Assembly (NCBI RefSeq): GCF_001652265.1
Contig: NZ_LWBS01000458.1
Span: 1 to 20,558, forward strand
Direction: 5' to 3'
DNA length: 20,558 bases
Source: Rhizobium leguminosarum
GTDB lineage: Bacteria > Pseudomonadota > Alphaproteobacteria > Rhizobiales > Rhizobiaceae
The position numbers and the translations under genes were made by a program. Numbering within the stretch: the stretch's first letter is position 1; each line of letters opens with the position of its first letter. Below the pieces are notes generated by a model. The model was not told the origin of the DNA and made no database searches. It was given only the letters and a program-made list of their open reading frames with translations. Below, one piece after another: positions 15,009 through 20,558 of this stretch.

Positions 15009-16792
15009 ACGCCACCCCTCGTCAGGAACCCGCCGATCTAAATGATCCCGTCCTGCGCGCCCGCGCCGTCACTGCTGCGCGCGGCGATGCACCCTTCGAC
15101 ATGCTGATCACCGGCGGCCGGCTGCTCGATGCGGTGACGGGCCTGATCCGGCAAGCCGATGTCGGCCTCGTCGGCACCCTCATCGCCAGCGTCCATCCCC
15201 CGGCAAGCCGAACGGATGCCGTCGAGACCATCGATGCTTCGGGCGGCATCCTGACGCCCGGCCTGATCGACACGCACATGCATGTCGAAAGTTCGATGGT
15301 GACGCCGGCCGAATATGCGAGCGTCGTCTTGCCGCGCGGCGTGACTACGATCGTCTGGGATCCGCATGAATTCGGCAACGTCCATGGGCTCGACGGCGTG
15401 CGCTGGGCGATCGAGGCGGCGCGCGGCCTGCCACTGCGCGTGATCCTGCTCGCGCCCTCCTGCGTGCCTTCCGCGCCAGGCCTGGAACTTGCCGGCGCCG
15501 ATTTCGATGCTGCCGTCGTCGCCGAGATGCTGCGCTCCCCAGCCGTCGGTGGCGTCGCCGAAGTGATGAACATGCGCGGCGTCATCGACGGCGATCCGCG
15601 CATGACCGCCATCGTCAATGCCGGCCTTGCCGCCGACAAGCTCGTCTGCGGCCATGCCCGCGGCCTCGAAGGCGCCGATCTCAACGCCTTCATGGCATCA
15701 GGCATCACCTCCGACCACGAACTTACCTCCGGCGCCGATCTCCTTGCCAAGCTTTCCGCCGGCCTGACGATCGAGCTGCGCGGCTCTCACGACCATCTGC
15801 TGCAGGAGTTCGTCGAGGTGCTGAGCGGTCTCGGCCACCTGCCCCCGACCGTCACGCTCTGCACCGACGACGTCTTTCCCGACGAACTCCAGGAAGGCGG
15901 CGGCCTCGACGACGTCATCAGGCGCCTGGTGCGCTACGGCATGAAGCCGGAATGGGCCATCCGTGCAGCGACCTTTAACGCCGCACAACGTCTGAAGCGC
16001 TCCGATCTCGGCCTCATCGCCGCCGGCCGCCGCGCCGATATCGTGCTCTTTGCCGACCTCTCTGAATTCCAGGCGCAGCTCGTAATATCAGGCGGCCGCA
16101 TCGTCGCCCGCGCCGGCACAATGCAGGTTGCCGTCCAGCAGATCGATACGGCGCCGCTCGTCGATTCGGTGAAGCTGCCACCGCAGACCGAGAATGACTT
16201 CCGCATTCCGTCGAGAGGCGAACGCGTCCGCGTCGCCACCATCGACCGTCCGCGCTTCACGCAATGGGGCGAGGCCGAAACCGAGGTCAAGGACGGTTTC
16301 GTCGTGACGCCGGCCGGCAGCGCCATGATCTCCGTCGTCCATCGCCACGGCAAGACCGACAGCATCCCGCGCATCGGCTTCCTCACCGGCTGGGGTGAAT
16401 GGCGCGGCGCCTTCTGCACCACCGTTTCGCATGACAGCCACAACCTCACCGTCTTCGGTGGCAATGCGGGTGACATGGCGCTCGCCGCCAACGCCGTCAT
16501 ATCAGCTGGTGGCGGTATGGCGGTCGCCAGGGACGGCCGGATCGAAGCGATGCTGCCGCTACCGCTCTCCGGTCTGGTGACGGATGCATCGCTGAACGAC
16601 ACCGCCTTGGCCTTCGTCAGCATCCGCAGTGCAATGGAAAAGATCGTCGACTGGAAACCACCCTATCGGGTCTTCAAGGCCTGCTTCGGCGCAACGCTCG
16701 CTTGCAATACCGGCCCGCATCAGACCGATCGCGGCATTGCCGATGTGGTAACGGGGACAGTGATGGAGAGCCCGGTGTTGGAGGTTCTGTAA
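15005..16792 (+). CDS. ade: Adenine deaminase
   Basis: This 595-residue amidohydrolase-superfamily enzyme converts adenine to hypoxanthine and ammonia. The metal-binding HxH is His91 and His93 in TPGLIDTHMHVESSM (84-98). VCGHARGLEGADLNAF, SDHELTSG and CTDDVFPDEL carry the further His, Glu and Asp residues expected for the two-metal centre. A C-terminal region beyond about 400 is the usual Ade extension. Length matches the long bacterial Ade family. The four-base ATGA overlap with the nucleoside hydrolase means coupled translation, and together the two enzymes would turn adenosine into hypoxanthine through adenine. It is last in the LacI operon and faces the M20 gene across a palindromic repeat. 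Confidence 0.94.
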   Translation: MNATPRQEPADLNDPVLRARAVTAARGDAPFDMLITGGRLLDAVTGLIRQADVGLVGTLIASVHPPASRTDAVETIDASGGILTPGLIDTHMHVESSMVTPAEYASVVLPRGVTTIVWDPHEFGNVHGLDGVRWAIEAARGLPLRVILLAPSCVPSAPGLELAGADFDAAVVAEMLRSPAVGGVAEVMNMRGVIDGDPRMTAIVNAGLAADKLVCGHARGLEGADLNAFMASGITSDHELTSGADLLAKLSAGLTIELRGSHDHLLQEFVEVLSGLGHLPPTVTLCTDDVFPDELQEGGGLDDVIRRLVRYGMKPEWAIRAATFNAAQRLKRSDLGLIAAGRRADIVLFADLSEFQAQLVISGGRIVARAGTMQVAVQQIDTAPLVDSVKLPPQTENDFRIPSRGERVRVATIDRPRFTQWGEAETEVKDGFVVTPAGSAMISVVHRHGKTDSIPRIGFLTGWGEWRGAFCTTVSHDSHNLTVFGGNAGDMALAANAVISAGGGMAVARDGRIEAMLPLPLSGLVTDASLNDTALAFVSIRSAMEKIVDWKPPYRVFKACFGATLACNTGPHQTDRGIADVVTGTVMESPVLEVL

Positions 16793-16834
16793 GCCGGGAC
16801 GCACAGACAATATGACGATGGGTGCGCCGTGTGG

Positions 16835-16948
16835 CCCCTCATCCGGCTGCCGCCACCTTCTCTCCGCTGGGGAGAAGAGACTCGCCGCAACGTCTCGATT
16901 CCACCTTCTCCGCTCGGGGAGAAGGTGCCCGTAGGGCGGGTGAGGGGC
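16835..16948. repeat. Palindromic repeat between convergent genes
   Basis: Outer arms CCCCTCATCC (16835-16844) and GGGTGAGGGG (16937-16946) pair with one mismatch. Inside, CACCTTCTCC (16902-16911) and GGAGAAGGTG (16918-16927) form a perfect 10-bp hairpin, and a decayed copy of the same CACCTTCTC unit begins at 16854. A related copy lies at 20376-20428. The strong hairpin could act as a two-way transcription barrier between ade and the M20 gene. Confidence 0.75.
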
Positions 16949-16963
16949 GGCAAACGCGCGAGC

Positions 16964-18133
16964 TTAGCCTTGCAACTCCCGCTCTACCAACGCCACCCAA
17001 AAAGCCGCTCCATAGCCAAGCGCTGCATCGTTGAAATCATAAGCCGTATTGTGGTGCAGCGCCCCGTCCACCGCCGGACCATTGCCGAGCCAGACATAGC
17101 AGCCCGGCGCATTCTGCGCGAAGAAGGCGAAATCGTCTCCCGCCGTCGATGGCGGAAAGCTTGTCCGCACCTTCTCATTAAAGACCGCACCAGCCGCACC
17201 AAGCGCCCGTGCCGTCGCATCCGCATCGTTGACGACAGGCGGAATTCGCCGCTCGAATGCATAGTCCACAGCGATGCCGTACATGGCCGCCGTGCCATGC
17301 GCCAAGCGTCCGATCTCGGTCTCGAGCTGATCGCGCACCTCAGGCGAATAGGCCCGCGCCGTCCCACCGATCTCGACGATATCAGGAATGACGTTCAGCG
17401 CCTTCGGGTCGCCCGCCTGCAGGAAACAGGCGCTGACGACCGCCGGCTGCAGCGGATCGACCACGCGTCCGACAATCGTCTGCAGCGATGACAGGAAGGT
17501 GCCGGCGGCCGTGATCGGATCGCGGCCGAGATGCGGCTTGGCGCCATGTGTGCCGGTCCCGCGGAAGGTAATCCGCCAACTGTCGGAGGAGGCAAGCTGC
17601 GGTCCCTCGACCACGGCGATCTCATCGACCGCAAGCCCCGGCATGTTGTGCAGCCCATAGATGGCATCGCAGGGAAAAAGCGTGAACAGCCCCTCCTCCA
17701 CCATGCGCCTTGCCCCGCCTCGCCCCTCTTCGGCCGGCTGGAAGATGAAATGCACCGTGCCGGAAAAATTCCGCGTCGCCGCAAGATGCCGGGCAGCGCC
17801 GATGAGCATTGCGGTATGGCCGTCGTGGCCGCAGGCATGCATCTTGCCAGGCGCCGTCGATTTATAAGGCCGCTCCGCCATCTCAGGCATGGCAAGCGCA
17901 TCCATGTCGGCGCGGAGCCCGATCCTGTGCGTGCCGTTGCCGATCTGCAGCGTACCGACCACGCCAGTTCCACCGAGCCCGCGATGCACTGTGACACCAG
18001 CCTCTTCGAGAAGCTTCGCGACGATGCTGCCGGTGCGTTCCTCCTCGAAACCGAGTTCGGGATGGGCGTGCAGATCGCGGCGCAGGGAGGTGAGAAAAGG
18101 CAGATCGTCCTTGATCCGGGCGGGGATGCTCAT
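16964..18133 (-). CDS. M20-family metallo-amidohydrolase (hippurate/IAA-amino-acid hydrolase type)
   Basis: This 389-residue cytoplasmic Zn-dependent enzyme removes an acyl group from an N-acyl amino acid or related amide. Metal and catalytic motifs are intact: LRADMDALAM (73-82), HACGHDGHTAM (99-109, Cys101, His103, His106), FQPAEEGRGGARRM (131-144, Glu135/Glu136), GLHNMPG, and STAGDDFAFF near the end. The lid domain occupies about 185-300. It resembles HipO and the ILR1-like enzymes; the substrate is unknown. No Shine-Dalgarno is visible before the ATG, but a five-codon ORF (18130-18147) ends in an ATGA overlap with it. The gene lies downstream of tctBA on the same strand, behind repeats and a possible terminator. 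Confidence 0.9.
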   Translation of the reverse strand: MSIPARIKDDLPFLTSLRRDLHAHPELGFEEERTGSIVAKLLEEAGVTVHRGLGGTGVVGTLQIGNGTHRIGLRADMDALAMPEMAERPYKSTAPGKMHACGHDGHTAMLIGAARHLAATRNFSGTVHFIFQPAEEGRGGARRMVEEGLFTLFPCDAIYGLHNMPGLAVDEIAVVEGPQLASSDSWRITFRGTGTHGAKPHLGRDPITAAGTFLSSLQTIVGRVVDPLQPAVVSACFLQAGDPKALNVIPDIVEIGGTARAYSPEVRDQLETEIGRLAHGTAAMYGIAVDYAFERRIPPVVNDADATARALGAAGAVFNEKVRTSFPPSTAGDDFAFFAQNAPGCYVWLGNGPAVDGALHHNTAYDFNDAALGYGAAFWVALVERELQG

Positions 18134-18147
18134 CGGGCAATGCTCAT
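18130..18147 (-). other. Five-codon ORF overlapping the M20 start
   Basis: ATG AGC ATT GCC CGA TGA ends inside the M20 start codon (ATGA overlap). The bases ATGAGCAT occur at both starts, so this may be a small local duplication. It could couple translation of a gene that has no visible ribosome-binding site of its own. Confidence 0.3.
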
Positions 18148-18173
18148 GGGCCTGGATATCCTGTCAAGCGAAA

Positions 18174-18194
18174 CGGGCGCCCAACCGGCGCCCG
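18174..18194 (-). terminator. Possible terminator of the tctBA transcript
   Basis: CGGGCGCC (18174-18181) and GGCGCCCG (18187-18194) pair perfectly over 8 bp around a five-base loop. Read on the minus strand the hairpin is followed by TTTCGCTT, a weak U-tract. It would separate tctBA from the M20 gene. Confidence 0.45.
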
Positions 18195-18241
18195 CGTCAG
18201 GTCATCCGTTGTTCATCAAACGGCCCACAAGTTCAACCCCC

Positions 18242-18287
18242 AGAACAGGATGATTTTTGGCTAGGGCTAAAATCTGAATCCTGTTCT
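18242..18287. repeat. Rhizobial-type palindromic repeat module
   Basis: AGAACAGGAT (18242-18251) pairs exactly with ATCCTGTTCT (18278-18287), and inside GATTTT (18252-18257) pairs with AAAATC (18269-18274). It lies just before a second palindromic module at 18300-18351; the two form one composite element. Confidence 0.75.
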
Positions 18288-18299
18288 CAATTAAAGAGT

Positions 18300-18351
18300 T
18301 AGAGCATGATGTCGTCCGAAAACCGCGCACACTTTTTGGCATCATGCTCTA
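18300..18351. repeat. Palindromic repeat module that contains the tctA stop codon
   Basis: TAGAGCATGATG (18300-18311) pairs perfectly with CATCATGCTCTA (18340-18351) over 12 bp; the core includes GTCCGAAAACCGC. The last three bases (18349-18351) are the TAG stop of tctA on the minus strand. From memory, this module is very common in Rhizobium intergenic regions. Confidence 0.75.
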
Positions 18352-19854
18352 GGTCTCTTCGACGAACACCTCCTCGCGCTTCTTCTTGACGCTTGGCAGG
18401 AAGACGACGATGAGGACGGCGGCCGCAATCGCCAGGAGAATGGCGCTGATCGGTCGCGTGACGAAGGTCGTGGGATCGCCGCGCGACAGGATCATGGCGC
18501 GACGCAGGTTCTCCTCGAGCAGCGGCCCGAGCACGAAGCCGAGCAGGAGCGGCGCCGGCTCGCAGCGAAGCTTCGCCAACACATAGCCGATGAGCCCGAA
18601 GAAGGCGACGGCATAGAGGTCATAGACATTGGCGTTGACGCTGTAGACCCCGATCGAGCAGAAAGCCATAATGACGGGGAAGAGCACGTAGTAGGGAACG
18701 GTCAAGAGTTTCACCCAGAGCCCGATCAGCGGCAGGTTGAGGATGACCAGCATCAGGTTGCCGATCCACATCGAGGCAATGATGCCCCAGAACAGCGCCG
18801 GCTGTTCGGTAGCGACATTCGGCCCCGGCACGATGCCCTGGATGATCATCGCACCGATCATCAGCGCCATGACAGGATTGGCCGGAATGCCAAGCGTCAA
18901 GAGCGGAATGAACGAGGTCTGCGCGCCGGCATTGTTAGCCGATTCCGGTCCTGCAACGCCGGCAACCGCACCCTTGCCGAATTCCCCCGGCGTCTTCGAC
19001 ATCCGCTTTTCCACCGTATAGGAGGCGAAGGAGGCAAGGATGGCGCCACCGCCCGGAAGGATGCCGAGCGCCGAACCGATCGCCGTGCCGCGAATAACGG
19101 GTGCGATCATCTCCTTGAATTCCTGGCGGGACGGCAAGAGGCCGGTGACCTTCGCCATCAGCACCGTGCGTGTCGACTCGCCCTCGAGGTTGCGCAGGAT
19201 TTCCGCAACCCCGAAGACGCCGACGGCAAGCGCCACGAAGTTCAGACCGTCGGCATATTCGCGGATGCCGAGCGTGAAGCGCGGCGTGCCGGTATAGATG
19301 TCGGTGCCGACGAGACCGAGTAGCAGCCCGAGCGCGACCATCGCCAGCGCCTTGACGACAGAACCGTGCGCGAGAGCGATCGAGGAAACGAGACCGACGA
19401 TCATCAGCGAGAAATATTCCGCCGAACCGAATTGCAGCGCGATTGCGGTGAGCGGCGGCGCGAAGATCGCAACGAGGAAGGTCGACACGGTGCCAGCAAA
19501 GAACGAGCCGAGGGCCGCGATCGCAAGTGCTGCCCCCGCCCTGCCCTTGCGGGCCATCTGGTAACCGTCGATCGCGGTGACGGCCGAGGAGGATTCGCCC
19601 GGCATGTTGATGAGAATCGCCGTCGTCGAGCCGCCATACTGTGCGCCGTAATAGATGCCGGCGAGCATGATCAGCGAGGAGACTGGTTCGAGCTGGAAGG
19701 TGATCGGCAGGAGCATGGCGATCGTCGCCGTGGCGCCGATGCCGGGCAGCACGCCAATCAGCGTGCCGAGCAGCACGCCGATCAGGCAGAAGAACAGGTT
19801 TTCCGGAGTGCCGGCTGTTGCAAAGCCGAGCGCGAGATTGCTGAAAAGATCCAT
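18349..19854 (-). CDS. tctA: Tripartite tricarboxylate transporter, large permease subunit TctA
   Basis: This 501-residue inner-membrane protein is the large channel-forming subunit of a TTT system, which imports a carboxylate delivered by a periplasmic binding protein. About 11-12 membrane helices are present. Family signatures are GTLIGVLPGIGATATIAMLL near 30-49, YYGAQYGGSTTAILINMPGE near 68-87, and the repeat-like GILPGGGAILASFASYTVEK in the middle. Two tandem ATG codons (19857 and 19854) are possible; AGGAGG at 19861-19866 gives five-base spacing only for the second, so 19854 was chosen. That ribosome-binding site overlaps the tctB stop, so translation is coupled. The C terminus (VFVEET) ends in a stop codon provided by a palindromic repeat. 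Confidence 0.95.
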   Translation of the reverse strand: MDLFSNLALGFATAGTPENLFFCLIGVLLGTLIGVLPGIGATATIAMLLPITFQLEPVSSLIMLAGIYYGAQYGGSTTAILINMPGESSSAVTAIDGYQMARKGRAGAALAIAALGSFFAGTVSTFLVAIFAPPLTAIALQFGSAEYFSLMIVGLVSSIALAHGSVVKALAMVALGLLLGLVGTDIYTGTPRFTLGIREYADGLNFVALAVGVFGVAEILRNLEGESTRTVLMAKVTGLLPSRQEFKEMIAPVIRGTAIGSALGILPGGGAILASFASYTVEKRMSKTPGEFGKGAVAGVAGPESANNAGAQTSFIPLLTLGIPANPVMALMIGAMIIQGIVPGPNVATEQPALFWGIIASMWIGNLMLVILNLPLIGLWVKLLTVPYYVLFPVIMAFCSIGVYSVNANVYDLYAVAFFGLIGYVLAKLRCEPAPLLLGFVLGPLLEENLRRAMILSRGDPTTFVTRPISAILLAIAAAVLIVVFLPSVKKKREEVFVEET

Positions 19855-19863
19855 CATCGCCTC

Positions 19864-20325
19864 CTAGAACCGGACCCAGGGGCCGAAGCGCGCGAACGGC
19901 AAGCCGAGCCCGTAGCTGAAGACCGCCACCGAAAAGATCGTCAGCAGCAGCGAGAGGATGATCGCGAAGAACACGTTCATCTTTTGCGATGCGAAGCAGG
20001 CGATGAAGGCGGTGAGGAACAGTGACGGTGCAAATCCGAGACCGCGCACCGTCAGCCCGAAGAACACCGGTGCCGGCAGGATGAAGAGCATGCCGCGCCA
20101 GGCAAACGGGTCGATAGGCTCGCCCTCGACGCGGAGTGCCTGAATGAAGATGATCGCGCCGAGAAGCACGAGCACACCGGCAAGCACCAACGGAAAATAG
20201 CCAGGCCCCATGCGCACTGCCGTGCCGAGGTCGAGCCCCAGTGACTGGATGGCGAAGAAAGCACCGGTCGCGACGAAAAGCGCGCCGCAGATCGCATTGG
20301 TGGTATCGAAACTGATGGACTTCAT
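19864..20325 (-). CDS. tctB: Tripartite tricarboxylate transporter, small permease subunit TctB
   Basis: This 153-residue membrane protein has the four-helix TctB pattern: helices near 8-30, 40-60, 75-95 and 110-140, with GPGYFPLVLAGVLVLLG as the recognisable early signature. It partners TctA in the inner membrane. The ATG at 20325 (MKSISFD) has AGGAG six bases upstream; a GTG at 20367 would add 14 residues but runs through a 13-bp palindrome and has no better site. TctB and TctA are coupled. The expected tctC gene for the periplasmic binding protein normally precedes tctB and is not visible in the remaining 233 bases, so it is either farther right or elsewhere. Confidence 0.9.
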   Translation of the reverse strand: MKSISFDTTNAICGALFVATGAFFAIQSLGLDLGTAVRMGPGYFPLVLAGVLVLLGAIIFIQALRVEGEPIDPFAWRGMLFILPAPVFFGLTVRGLGFAPSLFLTAFIACFASQKMNVFFAIILSLLLTIFSVAVFSYGLGLPFARFGPWVRF

Positions 20326-20354
20326 GGTGTCTCCTGGGGTTGGAGATGGTTCAA

Positions 20355-20367
20355 GTGACGTCGTCAC
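20355..20367. promoter_or_regulatory. Palindrome upstream of tctB
   Basis: GTGAC (20355-20359) and GTCAC (20363-20367) form an inverted repeat with a three-base spacer, 30 bases before the tctB start. It could be an operator for a regulator of the transporter, but only one copy is present. Confidence 0.3.
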
Positions 20368-20375
20368 AAAGGAGC

Positions 20376-20428
20376 TAACCCCTCATCCGCCTGCCGGCAC
20401 CTTCTCCCCGCAAGCGGGGAGAGGGTTA
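20376..20428. repeat. Palindromic repeat, second copy of the CCCCTCATCC family
   Basis: The left end TAACCCCTC (20376-20384) nearly pairs with GAGGGTTA (20421-20428). Inside, CTCCCCGC (20404-20411) and GCGGGGAG (20414-20421) form a perfect 8-bp hairpin with a two-base loop. CCCCTCATCCG, CTGCCG and CACCTTCTC are shared with the element at 16835-16948. Confidence 0.7.
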
Positions 20429-20445
20429 GGGTCATATGCGCTAGG

Positions 20446-20558
20446 TTAAGCGGGCGAGGAGATGATCGCATTGTTTTCGGCGTCGTCGCGGCGGCTCGCA
20501 GAGATGGCGACGACTTCGCGTGACGAGATTACAGACGGCCTGCCACAGAAGTGGTCCG
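20446..20558 (-). CDS. Possible 3' end of an unidentified minus-strand gene (partial)
   Basis: The frame is open from the right edge to a TAA at 20446-20448 and gives 36 residues ending in AENNAIISSPA. It does not look like the C terminus of a TctC binding protein. The plus strand is also open from an ATG at 20462 (GGAG directly before it), with similar third-position GC, so strand and reality are undecided. Confidence 0.3.
   Translation of the reverse strand, partial: DHFCGRPSVISSREVVAISASRRDDAENNAIISSPA

Noticed and set aside
18162..18168. CTTGAC -35 element for the M20 gene
   Set aside because: A -10 at 17-base spacing would place the transcription start at or after the start codon.

Overview
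The window looks like a stretch of chromosome from a Rhizobium-type alphaproteobacterium (Rhizobiales). The basis is the high-GC coding bias, the style of the proteins, and several palindromic intergenic repeats of the kind scattered through rhizobial genomes. I see no tRNA, rRNA, CRISPR array, insertion sequence or phage gene. The organism call rests on sequence character and memory, not on a search.

Layout, left to right. Positions 1-134 may hold the 3' end of an unidentified gene. Positions 135-491 are non-coding, with one perfect DnaA-box-like 9-mer and an EcfG-type (general stress) promoter candidate. Next come two small genes: a DUF883/ElaB-like membrane protein (492-830) and a 68-residue protein of unknown function (970-1176). 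A pseudouridine synthase (1399-2205) overlaps a phosphoribosyltransferase, followed by an SLC13-type permease with two RCK/TrkA-C domains (2995-4737) and a long-form purC (4822-5766).

Positions 5977-12701 hold a complete tripartite RND efflux locus: TetR regulator, periplasmic adaptor lipoprotein, HAE1-type pump and NodT-family outer-membrane lipoprotein. It resembles the ameR/ameABC arrangement of Agrobacterium and closes with a clear rho-independent terminator.

Positions 12837-16792 hold a tightly coupled purine-salvage operon: a LacI-family repressor behind a perfect 14+14 bp palindrome, an odd 53-codon ORF, a nucleoside hydrolase and adenine deaminase. The likely flow is nucleoside to base plus ribose, then adenine to hypoxanthine. 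No nucleoside importer is present, and the 53-codon ORF may be a relic of one.

The right end lies on the minus strand: an M20 amidohydrolase (16964-18133) and the permease pair tctA/tctB of a tripartite tricarboxylate transporter (18349-20325). The tctC binding-protein gene is not visible.

I found no clearly novel multi-gene system. The best leads are the LacI palindrome that covers both promoter and ribosome-binding region, the 53-codon ORF, the Tyr in place of the usual active-site His in the nucleoside hydrolase, the repeat that supplies the tctA stop codon, and the stress-promoter match ahead of the DUF883 gene.
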